Shown in pieces: positions 1 to 6,977 of a stretch of DNA of 20,002 nt. The stretch is from UBA6814 sp040753075 (GTDB lineage Bacteria; Desulfobacterota; Desulfovibrionia; Desulfovibrionales; Desulfovibrionaceae), in assembly GCA_040753075.1 (NCBI GenBank), contig JBFMHA010000071.1, positions 1 through 20,002 of the forward strand, read 5' to 3'. Position 1 is the stretch's first letter; every line of letters begins with the position of its first letter. Both the position numbers and the translations under genes were made by a program. The notes under the pieces are model-generated. The model searched no databases, had not been told where the DNA came from, and saw nothing but the letters and a program-made list of their open reading frames with translations.

Positions 1-1
1 G

Positions 2-79
2 GCCGCCCCGGCCCCGGCCAAGCCCCGCAAGAAGAAGCCCGCGCCCAAGCAGCCCCCCCGGCCGGGCGCCCGGGCCTAG
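2..79 (+). CDS. C-terminal end of an unidentified protein (partial, 5' end outside window)
   Basis: The frame starting at base 2 runs open to a TAG at 77-79 and encodes 25 residues made almost only of Ala, Pro, Lys, Arg and Gly, including the basic run RKKK. Such low-complexity basic tails are common at the C-terminus of RNA-binding proteins such as DEAD-box helicases, pseudouridine synthases or ribonucleases from GC-rich bacteria, but nothing here identifies the family. The strong hairpin 18 bases after the stop supports this being a real gene end. Confidence 0.5.
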   Translation, partial: AAPAPAKPRKKKPAPKQPPRPGARA

Positions 80-96
80 TCCCACGACACGACAAG

Positions 97-132
97 AGCC
101 CCCGCAATCACGCCGATTGCGGGGGCTCCTTC
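97..132 (+). terminator. Rho-independent terminator, possibly bidirectional
   Basis: A perfect 13-bp stem (97-109 with 115-127) with a 5-nt loop is followed by a short T-containing stretch (CCTTCATTT). It lies between the partial + strand gene and the end of the - strand DUF2442 gene, so it probably ends the former and may also stop the paaK-DUF2442 transcript. The T-tract is weak on both sides. Confidence 0.75.
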
Positions 133-150
133 ATTTCCGGCCGCGCCCGG

Positions 151-429
151 CTACCCGGCCCGCAACTCCTGCTCCGCGCCGCGGCGGGCCAACTTCCACA
201 GCGTATCTGCGGACAATTCCATGTCCCCGCCCCAGCCCAGGTCTGCACCCCACTCGCCCACCCGGACCTCGCCGAATAGTTTAGGCTGGCTCCGCAAAGG
301 CTCGAATATGGCAAGCTCCGCCACTAAACGACCCACGTCTACCAAGTGCGTCGCACCCGAAGCAAACTCCACACGCAACACATAGGGTCGCATGGCCGTG
401 ACCGCGGTAATCCGGAGCAGGGCAGTCAT
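151..429 (-). CDS. DUF2442-type small protein
   Basis: This 92-residue protein matches by eye the DUF2442 pattern: an early V...RPYVLRVEF strand, an ASG turn, VDVGRLV, a central FEPLRSQPKLF segment, then GADLGW and a C-terminal helix beginning around ADTLWKLA. Known DUF2442 genes often sit beside a DUF4160 gene and have been discussed as toxin-antitoxin-like or accessory pairs, but no DUF4160 partner is visible here. The ATG lies 1 nt after the paaK stop, so the gene is very probably co-transcribed and translationally coupled. Codon use looks less GC-rich than in paaK, hinting at separate acquisition. The molecular function is unknown. Confidence 0.75.
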   Translation of the reverse strand: MTALLRITAVTAMRPYVLRVEFASGATHLVDVGRLVAELAIFEPLRSQPKLFGEVRVGEWGADLGWGGDMELSADTLWKLARRGAEQELRAG

Positions 430-430
430 T

Positions 431-1723
431 CTACTCGTACCGCTCGTCCACAGTCCTCTTCGTCTTGCCGAAGGTGCGGGGCAGGGACATGGGGTCCGCC
501 AGCTCCACCGCCACCCGGGCCAGGAGCGCCTTGTGCAGGGCCCCGGACACCCTGGCGGCCAGGTCCGCGTCCGCGCCCGCCTGGACCCCGGGCCGGCGCT
601 CCACCTTGAGGGCCATGTGGTCCTTGCCTTCCCGGCGGGTCAGCAGGATCTGGTACTCGCTGGACAGTTCGGCGAACTTCTCCAGCACCGCGGCGATCTG
701 GCCGGGATAGATGTTCACCCCGCGGAAGATGATCATGTCGTCGGAGCGGCCCAGGATGCGGTCGTGCCGGGGCAGCGTCACCCCGCAGGCGCAGTCCCCG
801 GGAATGAGCCGGGTCAGGTCCCGGGTGCGGTAGCGGATGAGCGGCGCGGCCTGCTTGCGCAGGGTGGTCACCACCATCTCCCCCGCCTCGCCCGGGGCCA
901 CCGGCTGCAGGGTCCCGGGGTCCAGTATCTCCAGGATGTACATGTCCGCCCAGAAGTGGACGCCGTCGTGCGCGCGGCACTCCAGGCCCGCGCCCGGGCC
1001 GTACAGCTCGGTCATGCCCGAGATGTCGAAGCTGTGGTCGAGCCCCAGCATCTCCTCGAACCGCCTGCGCATCTTGGGCGAATGGGGCTCGGCCCCGAAG
1101 ATGCACGTGCGCAGCTTCATCCTGTCGCGCAGCCCGTACTTCTCCACCTCCTCGCCCAGGAGCAGGGCCATGCTCGCGGTGGAGCACAGGCAGGTGGCCC
1201 CCAGGTCGGTGAGCAGCTGCATCTGGATCTCCATGTTCCCCGGCCCGATGGGCAGGGCCATGGCCCCGAAATGCTCGCACCCCAGCTGGAACCCCGCGCC
1301 CGCGGTCCACAGGCCGTAGCCCACCGCCACCTGCACCCGGTCCAGGGTGGTGAGGCCGGCCAGCTCGTAGCAGCGGGCCATCATCGCCTTCCAGTCGTCC
1401 AGGTCGGCCTGGGTGTAGGCCAGCACCTTGCGCTTGCCCGTGGTGCCGCTGGAGGCGTGGATGCGCACCACCTGCTCCTCGGGCACGGACAGGAGCGGCA
1501 GGGGATAGCCCGCGCGCAGGTCCTCCACCGAGGTGAAGGGCAGGCGGGCCAGGTCGTCCAGGCTCTTCACGTCCCCGGGCTCCAGGCCGGCGGCCGAGAG
1601 CTTCTCCCGGTAGGCCGGGCATCCGGCGTAGGCATGGGCCACGGTCCGCTTGAGGCCGTCAAGCTGGATGCCGGCCAGGCGCTCGGCGTCGATCTCGGGA
1701 ATGAAACGGTGCTGCTGCGGCAT
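431..1723 (-). CDS. paaK: Phenylacetate-CoA ligase family adenylate-forming enzyme
   Basis: The 430-residue protein has the normal length for PaaK, an AMP-forming acyl-CoA ligase that activates aryl acetates with ATP and CoA in the cytoplasm. Visible motifs are the phosphate loop SSGTTGK (91-97), MTELYG (237-242), RYRTRDL (297-303), GRSDDM (325-330) and FRGVNIYP (333-340). The C-terminal TFGKTKR segment carries the candidate catalytic lysine (K420 or K422). The chosen ATG has GGAGG 6 nt upstream, and upstream in-frame codons lack family similarity. In anaerobes such ligases often serve aromatic amino acid fermentation together with indolepyruvate oxidoreductase (IorAB), but no iorAB is present here. 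The true substrate may be phenylacetate, indoleacetate or a relative. The gene is followed at once by the DUF2442 gene and is divergent from the prepilin peptidase. Confidence 0.93.
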   Translation of the reverse strand: MPQQHRFIPEIDAERLAGIQLDGLKRTVAHAYAGCPAYREKLSAAGLEPGDVKSLDDLARLPFTSVEDLRAGYPLPLLSVPEEQVVRIHASSGTTGKRKVLAYTQADLDDWKAMMARCYELAGLTTLDRVQVAVGYGLWTAGAGFQLGCEHFGAMALPIGPGNMEIQMQLLTDLGATCLCSTASMALLLGEEVEKYGLRDRMKLRTCIFGAEPHSPKMRRRFEEMLGLDHSFDISGMTELYGPGAGLECRAHDGVHFWADMYILEILDPGTLQPVAPGEAGEMVVTTLRKQAAPLIRYRTRDLTRLIPGDCACGVTLPRHDRILGRSDDMIIFRGVNIYPGQIAAVLEKFAELSSEYQILLTRREGKDHMALKVERRPGVQAGADADLAARVSGALHKALLARVAVELADPMSLPRTFGKTKRTVDERYE

Positions 1724-1849
1724 GTGGGGCCTCCGGCGGCGGGGGAGAGGAGGGGAGCTTGTCTGCAGGTCCGAAACAACGTACCAGGGGGCTCGGCCCC
1801 GCGGCCGAGAGACTCTGCACCAAAACCCTATGGGCTTCAACACCGCGCC
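1724..1849. promoter_or_regulatory. Divergent intergenic region between paaK and the prepilin peptidase, with a hairpin
   Basis: These 126 bases must hold the promoters of both genes. A hairpin with a 7-bp stem (CTCGGCC at 1792-1798 with GGCCGAG at 1803-1809) and a 4-nt loop lies about 40 nt before the peptidase ATG. The paaK side holds GGAGG as its ribosome binding site. I see no convincing -35/-10 pair on either strand, and no good Shine-Dalgarno before the peptidase start. Confidence 0.4.
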
Positions 1850-2632
1850 ATGAGTTTCGAGCACGCCTTCCCCTGGCTGGCCCTGATCCTGGGCCTGTGC
1901 CTGGGCAGTTTCGCCACGGCCTGCGTGCACCGCTACCTGGCCGGCCAGACCGTGCTCGATCCCCCGCGCTCCTACTGCCCCCACTGCGACAAGCGGCTCA
2001 CCTGGCGGGAGAACATCCCGCTCCTGAGCTACCTGCTCCAGGGCGGCCGCTGCTCCTGCGCCAGGCGCATGCCCATCGGCCTGCGCTATCCGGCCATGGA
2101 GGCCCTGTCCGGGGCGTTCGCCCTGGGCTTCGCCCTGAAGTTCGGCCCCGGCCCGGCCTTCCTGGTCTACCTGGCCTTCTCCACCGCCCTCATCGTGGCC
2201 AGCTTCATCGACTTCGCGGAATACATCCTGCCCGACGGCATCACCCTGACCGGCACGGCCGCGGCCCTGGCCTGCGCCCCGCTGTTCCTGGGCCTGGACC
2301 TCTTCGACTCGGCCCTGGGCGCGATCCTGGGGGCCGGGCTGTTCTGGGCGCTGCAGCTGGGCTACCGCCTGCTGCGCAAGGACGAGGGCATGGGCACCGG
2401 CGACATCAAGCTCATGGCCCTGCTCGGCGCGCTGAACGGCTGGCAGGCCCTGCCCTTCACGGTCCTGGCCGGCGCGCTCTCGGCCCTGGCCGCGTCGCTC
2501 TTCTACCTGCGGCGCGAGGGCGGCCAGGGCATGAAGACCGCGGTTCCCTTCGGCCCCTTCCTCTCCCTGGCCGGCCTGCTCGCGCCCCTGGTGGGCGACC
2601 GGGTCACGGCCTGGTACCTGGGCCTGCTGTAG
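1850..2632 (+). CDS. pilD: Prepilin peptidase / type IV leader peptidase (GXGD family)
   Basis: This 260-residue polytopic membrane protein has an N-terminal membrane helix (about 7-25), a cytoplasmic zinc/methylase-type loop (about 38-84) and roughly six further hydrophobic segments. It has the family signatures GSFATACVHRY (19-29), RYPAMEALSG (79-88), an aspartate in IDFAEYILPDG (D121) and the GTGDIKL motif (182-188), whose D185 is the second catalytic aspartate. These enzymes cleave, and usually N-methylate, type IV pilins and type II secretion pseudopilins. The first zinc pair is normal (C43, C46), but the second reads CSC (C68, C70) rather than CxxC. No pilin or secretion genes are adjacent. 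The ATG at 1850 fits the family N-terminus but has no clear ribosome binding site. The symbol is used in the family sense. Confidence 0.92.
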   Translation: MSFEHAFPWLALILGLCLGSFATACVHRYLAGQTVLDPPRSYCPHCDKRLTWRENIPLLSYLLQGGRCSCARRMPIGLRYPAMEALSGAFALGFALKFGPGPAFLVYLAFSTALIVASFIDFAEYILPDGITLTGTAAALACAPLFLGLDLFDSALGAILGAGLFWALQLGYRLLRKDEGMGTGDIKLMALLGALNGWQALPFTVLAGALSALAASLFYLRREGGQGMKTAVPFGPFLSLAGLLAPLVGDRVTAWYLGLL

Positions 2633-2651
2633 GCCCCCGCCCGCGCCTAAG

Positions 2652-2675
2652 AGGGGCGGTTCGCCAACCGCCCCT
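2652..2675. terminator. Hairpin terminator candidate after the prepilin peptidase gene
   Basis: A perfect 10-bp stem (AGGGGCGGTT at 2652-2661 with AACCGCCCCT at 2666-2675) closes on a CGCC tetraloop 19 nt after the stop codon. Neither side has a clear T-run, so it may act only as a pause, Rho-assisted or RNA-stabilising element. It lies between convergent genes. Confidence 0.5.
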
Positions 2676-2763
2676 GCAGAAGAATATCGCCCCTTCGCGC
2701 CGTGGCCAGCCCTCTTCCCCGCGCCGCGGCGACACTGCCCCGCAGCAAGCGCCGCCGTGGCGG

Positions 2764-2785
2764 GAGCCATGCGCAGGCATGGTTC
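2764..2785. other. Second intergenic stem-loop at the end of the ClpX-like gene
   Basis: CCATGC (2767-2772) pairs with GCATGG (2777-2782) around a GCAG loop, and three further pairs (one G-U) extend the stem to 9 bp. It lies about 20 nt past the stop of the - strand AAA+ gene. No T-run follows it on that strand, so a terminator role is uncertain. Confidence 0.35.
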
Positions 2786-2804
2786 ATGACACGGCCCTCT
2801 CCCC

Positions 2805-3917
2805 CTACAGCCCGCCGGGCTTGGACCCCAGGTTCTCCTTGACCACGTCGGAGGTGATCTCCAGGACCATCTCGCCGCTTGCGGGGTCGAGCCTGGCGGC
2901 GCGGAAGGGCTCGAACTCGTAGTCCGCGATGATGCGGCCGAAGACCTCGCGCAGGGCGCGCGCGCCGATGCGGGTGTTGGCCTCGGCGTGGTTGGCGATG
3001 ATGTCCAGGGCCTCGGCCGAGACTCTGAGCCGGATGCCGAAGGTCTGGAAGAACTCGTCCGAGGCGCGGTAGGGCGAGTCCTCGGCCTTGAGGAATATCT
3101 CCTTGAGCTGGGGGGCCTTGAGGTCCTCCAGGATGGCGATGGAGCCGAAGCGGGAGATGAACTGGGGCAGCATGCCGTACTCGAAGATGTCGGACATGCG
3201 CAGGTATTCCTTGAGGCTGAAGACGATCTTCTTGTGCAGGCGGGACTCCTCAGCGTCCCATTCCTTTTCCTCGCGGAAGCGGCGGTCGTCCGCCCGGTCG
3301 CGGATGAGCACGTAGACCTGGTTGTAGAGCTCCTCGAAGGCCCCGCCGCAGAGGAAGAGCACGTTCCTCGTGTCGATGGGGATGCGGACCTTCTCGGGCT
3401 TGCCGTCGAAGTGGGCGATGGTCTCGTGGGTCACGGTCTCGCCCTCCAGGATGGTGAGCAGGGCCTGCTGGAACGCGATGCCGGTGACGAAGGTCTTGCC
3501 CGCGATGCGGGCCGAGAGCTTGTCCAGCTCGTCGAAGCAGACCGTGGCGTTCTCCATGCGCCGCCTGAGGGTCTCGCCGTCCACGGTGGGGCCGAGCTGC
3601 TGGCGGGTGACGGTCTCCAGGGTGGTGAAGATGCGGCCGGTGTTGATGACGCCTTCCTCGTCCACCAGGGTGTTGGCGTTCATGATGACCATGGTGCGGT
3701 AGTCGGCCAGGCCCTCCGCCTGGTGGTAGAACTCGCGCACGGTCTTCATGATGGTGGTCTTGCCCGTGCCCGAGTTGCCCATGAGCAGCACGTTGCCGCC
3801 GCGGATGCCGTTGACGTGCTTGTAGAGCGCCACGGCCAGCTTGCGCAGCACGTCCTCCTGGCCCAGGATGCGCTCGGTGAGGAAGGTGAAGATGTGGCGG
3901 GGCATGGGCTTGTCCAT
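2805..3917 (-). CDS. ClpX-like AAA+ ATPase without zinc-binding domain
   Basis: The 370-residue protein is a single AAA+ module of the ClpX/HslU type. Visible elements are Walker A GNSGTGKT (47-54), Walker B VCFDELDK (126-133), a sensor-1-like NVLFLCGGAF (185-194), the box PQFISRFG (251-258) with a probable arginine finger (R256), and sensor 2 with IGARALREVFGRI (317-329). ClpX normally has an N-terminal Cys4 zinc domain, a GYVG pore loop and an IGF loop that docks ClpP. Here the zinc domain is absent, EEGVIN occupies the pore-loop region, and no IGF is seen between about 195 and 250, where a charged segment stands instead. It may therefore be a ClpP-independent remodeller. The ATG is preceded by GGAGG at 5 nt. 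It is transcribed alone, divergent from pgi. Confidence 0.85.
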   Translation of the reverse strand: MDKPMPRHIFTFLTERILGQEDVLRKLAVALYKHVNGIRGGNVLLMGNSGTGKTTIMKTVREFYHQAEGLADYRTMVIMNANTLVDEEGVINTGRIFTTLETVTRQQLGPTVDGETLRRRMENATVCFDELDKLSARIAGKTFVTGIAFQQALLTILEGETVTHETIAHFDGKPEKVRIPIDTRNVLFLCGGAFEELYNQVYVLIRDRADDRRFREEKEWDAEESRLHKKIVFSLKEYLRMSDIFEYGMLPQFISRFGSIAILEDLKAPQLKEIFLKAEDSPYRASDEFFQTFGIRLRVSAEALDIIANHAEANTRIGARALREVFGRIIADYEFEPFRAARLDPASGEMVLEITSDVVKENLGSKPGGL

Positions 3918-4007
3918 GGGAACCTCCGGTGCGGCGTTGGGTTCCCATACCCCGGAAGGCGGGCCGGTGGGAAGCTTCCGCGCGGCCCCGCCTTTCCCCC
4001 CTTTCCG

Positions 4008-4037
4008 TTGACAGTCTCCCCGGGTTGGTTCACCATT
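4008..4037 (+). promoter_or_regulatory. pgi: Candidate sigma-70 promoter for pgi
   Basis: A consensus -35 hexamer TTGACA lies at 4008-4013. At 17 nt spacing the -10 position reads CACCAT (4031-4036), matching the consensus at only three of six bases. It is in the right place, about 40 nt before the pgi start, in the only AT-richer part of the divergent region. The pgi ribosome binding site GGAG is at 4067-4070. Confidence 0.4.
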
Positions 4038-4076
4038 GGAATGCCTGGGAAAACCGCAACACCACCGGAGACGCAC

Positions 4077-5723
4077 ATGGGCCTCATCTCCGCCACCCGC
4101 GCCTGGAAGGCGCTGGCCGACCACCACCAAGCCGTCAAGGACACCCACATGCGCGACCTGTTCGCCGCGGACCCCCGGCGGTTCGAGCGCTTCAGCCTGC
4201 GCCTGGGGGACGTGCTGTTCGACTACTCCAAGAACCGGGTCACCTCCGAGACCATGCATCTCCTGCACGACCTGGCCATGCGCGCCGGGCTGCCGGAGAA
4301 GATCGAGGCCATGTTCCACGGGGCCAGGATCAACGCCACCGAGGGCCGGGCCGTGCTGCACACCGCCCTGCGCAACCGCTCCTCGCGGCCGGTGTACGTG
4401 GACGGCCAGGACGTGATGCCCGCGGTGAACGCGGTGCTGGCCCAGATGCACGCCTTCTCCGAGAAGGTGCGCGGCGGCAAGTGGCGGGGCTTCACCGGCA
4501 AGCGCATGACCGACGTGGTGAACATCGGCATCGGCGGCTCGGACCTGGGGCCGCTCATGGTCACCCGCGCGCTGGCCCCCTACGGCGACCCCAAGCTCCG
4601 GGTCCACTTCGTGTCCAACGTGGACGGCGCGCACCTGGCCGAGACGCTCAAGCTCCTGTCGCCCGAGACCACCCTGTTCCTGGTGGCGTCCAAGACCTTC
4701 ACCACCCAGGAGACCATGACCAACGCGCACAGCGCGCGCAACTGGCTGCTGGACGTGGCCGGGGACAAGAAGGCGGTGAAGCGGCACTTCGCGGCCCTGT
4801 CCACCAACGCCAAGGCCGTGGCCGAGTTCGGCATCGACCCGGCCAACATGTTCGGGTTCTGGGACTGGGTGGGCGGCCGCTACAGCCTGTGGTCGGCCAT
4901 CGGCCTGTCCATCGTGCTGGCCGTGGGCTTCCACAACTTCGAGGAGCTGCTCACCGGCGCGAGCGAGGCGGACGAGCACTTCCGCACCGCGACCCTGGAC
5001 CAGAACATCCCGGCCACCATGGGCCTCCTGGGCATCTGGTACAACAACTTCTTCGGGGCCGCGTCCCACGCCATCCTGCCCTACGACCAGTACCTGGACC
5101 GGTTCCCGGCCTACCTGCAGCAGGGGGACATGGAGTCCAACGGCAAGGGCGCGACCCTGGACGGCGAGTACGTGGACTTCTCCACCGGCCCCATCATCTG
5201 GGGCGAGCCCGGCACCAACGGCCAGCACGCGTTCTACCAGCTCATCCACCAGGGCGCCAAGCTGGTTCCCTGCGACTTCCTGGCCGCGGCCCAGACCCAC
5301 AACCTGCTGGGCGACCACCACCGGATCCTGCTCTCCAACTACTTCGCCCAGCCCGAGGCGCTCATGCGCGGCAAGACCGAGGCCGAGGCGAGGGCCGAGC
5401 TGGAGAAGGAGGGCAGGAGCGCCGAGGACGCAGCCCGCCTGCTGCCCCACAAGACCTTCCCGGGCAACCGGCCGAGCAACAGCTTCCTGTACCGCAAGCT
5501 CGACCCGCACACCCTGGGCGTGCTCATCGCCCTCTACGAGCACAAGATCTTCACCCAGGGGGCCGTCTGGAACGTGAACAGCTTCGACCAGTGGGGCGTG
5601 GAGCTGGGCAAGCAACTGGCCAAGACCATCCTGCCCGAGCTCTCCGGCAAGGCCGAAAGCACGGGGCACGACTCGTCCACCAACGGGCTCATCAACGCGT
5701 ACAAGAAGATGGCGAGGGAGTAG
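4077..5723 (+). CDS. pgi: Glucose-6-phosphate isomerase
   Basis: The 548-residue protein is full length for the bacterial Pgi family (E. coli has about 549). It interconverts glucose 6-phosphate and fructose 6-phosphate in glycolysis and gluconeogenesis. Visible motifs include VNIGIGGSDLGP (148-159), the phosphate-binding ASKTFTTQET (204-213), GGRYSLWSAIGL (266-277), DMESNGK with the catalytic Glu353, NGQHAFYQ with His384, HQGAKLVPCDF (391-401), and GVELGKQLA with the C-terminal catalytic Lys512. The ATG at 4077 has GGAG 6 nt upstream and gives the family N-terminus. An in-frame ATG at 4041 would add 12 residues without a good binding site. The gene appears monocistronic, ending just before a strong hairpin terminator. 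Confidence 0.98.
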   Translation: MGLISATRAWKALADHHQAVKDTHMRDLFAADPRRFERFSLRLGDVLFDYSKNRVTSETMHLLHDLAMRAGLPEKIEAMFHGARINATEGRAVLHTALRNRSSRPVYVDGQDVMPAVNAVLAQMHAFSEKVRGGKWRGFTGKRMTDVVNIGIGGSDLGPLMVTRALAPYGDPKLRVHFVSNVDGAHLAETLKLLSPETTLFLVASKTFTTQETMTNAHSARNWLLDVAGDKKAVKRHFAALSTNAKAVAEFGIDPANMFGFWDWVGGRYSLWSAIGLSIVLAVGFHNFEELLTGASEADEHFRTATLDQNIPATMGLLGIWYNNFFGAASHAILPYDQYLDRFPAYLQQGDMESNGKGATLDGEYVDFSTGPIIWGEPGTNGQHAFYQLIHQGAKLVPCDFLAAAQTHNLLGDHHRILLSNYFAQPEALMRGKTEAEARAELEKEGRSAEDAARLLPHKTFPGNRPSNSFLYRKLDPHTLGVLIALYEHKIFTQGAVWNVNSFDQWGVELGKQLAKTILPELSGKAESTGHDSSTNGLINAYKKMARE

Positions 5724-5766
5724 GGGAAGGGCGGTTCGCGATCCGTCCTTCTTCATGCCCGGCGCG

Positions 5767-5803
5767 AAAAAAAAGGGCGGCCTCTCGGCCGCCCCTTCGT
5801 TTC
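5767..5803. terminator. Bidirectional Rho-independent terminator between pgi and sufB
   Basis: GGGCGGCC (5775-5782) pairs with GGCCGCCC (5787-5794) around a TCTC loop. Eight A residues (5767-5774) precede it, giving an ideal T8 tract for the - strand suf transcript. On the + strand the following CCTTCGTTTCG is a weaker T-rich tail for pgi. An additional imperfect hairpin starts about 5728, right after the pgi stop. Confidence 0.9.
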
Positions 5804-5819
5804 GTCTCGCCGCGCCGGG

Positions 5820-6977
5820 CTAGAACATGTCCTTCTCGCTCTCGGCGATGGTCTCGTCGATCACGTCCTTCAACGCCTGGGGCAGGCCCATGATGTCGAC
5901 GTTGAGGAAGCCGCGGACGATGGTGGAGGTGGCCTGCTCCTCGTCGAGGCCGCGGGCCATGAGGTATTCGATCTCCTCCTGGGCGATCTTGCCGACGGCG
6001 GCCTCGTGGGAGAGCTCCACGCCCTCAAGCCGGCCTTCCAGCTCGGGGATGGCGTGGATCACGCCGCCGCCCAGGATGAGGCCCTTGCACTCCAGGTGGC
6101 CGCGGGCGGGGACCGCGTTGGCCCGGATGTGGCTGGGCGCGATGATGACGCCGCCGGTGGTGATGGTGCGGGCGATGATCTCGCCCCGGGTCTCGGGCGC
6201 GTCCAGGATGATGCGGTTGCCGGAGTTGATGTACGAGCCCTTGGGGGCCACGATCACCGAGTTGAACCGGGCGCGCGCGCCGCGGCCGGACAGGGTGATG
6301 GTGGGGTACATCTGCAGGTCCTTGACCGGCTTCATGAGCACGTAGTTGCTCTGGTAGACCCCGCCTTCCTCCACCACGCCCGCGCTGCGCGGCCGCACGT
6401 CCACGTTCTCGCCCCAGTTGTGGATCATGGTGAAGGTGAGCTTGGCGTTCTTCTTCACGTAGAATTCGGAGATGCCCAGGTGCGCGCCGGCCTGCGTCTC
6501 GCGGGACACGGCGCAGCCGGTGATCATGTGCAGCTCCGCGCCCTCCTCCACGACCACGATGTTGTGGACGTTCTGGCCCACCTTCTGGCCCTTGATGAAC
6601 AGGCAGGACTGGAGCGGCTCCTCCACCTTGGCCCCGGCGGCCACCCGCACGAAGTAGCCGCCGTGCAGGTTCCCGGCCGCGGCCCGGGTGTAGGCGTCCT
6701 GGTCCTTGTCCACCAGCTTCCAGAAGTAGTCGGACAGGTCGTACTTCTTGAGCGCGGCCTTGATGTCCAGGATCTCCACCCCGGGGTGGTTGGAGCGGCA
6801 GTGGGCGTTGCCGTGGTCCATGTGCAGGAAGCTGCCGCTGCGGTGGGAATCCTCCACGTCCACGCCGGCCATGAGCAGGCGCTTCTTGTCCTCGGCGTCC
6901 AGGCTGCGCAGGTCGGCGACGGCCGGGGCCTCGGCCCCGGAGAAGGCGTACTGCGACAGGTCGACTTCGCGGGCCAT
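5820..6977 (-). CDS. sufB: SufB/SufD-family Fe-S cluster assembly scaffold
   Basis: The 385-residue protein has the SufBD beta-helix core and its conserved end, HEAAVGKI (324-331) and EEIEYLMARGL (334-344). It is much shorter than E. coli SufB (about 495) and lacks the usual long N-terminal region. By-eye alignment puts C155 (ITGCAV) at the E. coli Cys254 position and H324 at His433, whereas the Cys405 position appears to be valine (around V306). C297 and H308 lie nearby. With SufC it should form the minimal two-component SufBC scaffold known in archaea and some anaerobic bacteria, where one SufB-like protein replaces SufB and SufD. The ATG overlaps the sufC stop by one base (TAATG), with GGAGG 9 nt upstream. 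No sufS, sufU or sufE lies nearby. Confidence 0.93.
   Translation of the reverse strand: MAREVDLSQYAFSGAEAPAVADLRSLDAEDKKRLLMAGVDVEDSHRSGSFLHMDHGNAHCRSNHPGVEILDIKAALKKYDLSDYFWKLVDKDQDAYTRAAAGNLHGGYFVRVAAGAKVEEPLQSCLFIKGQKVGQNVHNIVVVEEGAELHMITGCAVSRETQAGAHLGISEFYVKKNAKLTFTMIHNWGENVDVRPRSAGVVEEGGVYQSNYVLMKPVKDLQMYPTITLSGRGARARFNSVIVAPKGSYINSGNRIILDAPETRGEIIARTITTGGVIIAPSHIRANAVPARGHLECKGLILGGGVIHAIPELEGRLEGVELSHEAAVGKIAQEEIEYLMARGLDEEQATSTIVRGFLNVDIMGLPQALKDVIDETIAESEKDMF

Noticed and set aside
151..429. Toxin-antitoxin module at the DUF2442 gene
   Set aside because: No partner gene (DUF4160 or a toxin) is adjacent; the neighbour is paaK.
1830..1853. Seven-codon upstream frame (MGFNTAP) ending in ATGA over the prepilin peptidase start
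   Set aside because: There is no ribosome binding site, and such a short frame arises easily by chance.
431..2770. Very long open frames overlapping or antisense to the named genes (for example antisense to pgi, to the gcv genes and to the RluD-CoaE gene)
   Set aside because: GC-rich coding DNA has few stop codons in the other frames. These translations are low-complexity Ala/Gly/Pro/Arg/His-rich, match no family, and each overlaps a gene with intact motifs.
4041..4076. Longer pgi start at the ATG at 4041
   Set aside because: The ATG at 4077 has GGAG at 6 nt and gives the family N-terminus and usual length; the upstream ATG lies close to the promoter candidate.
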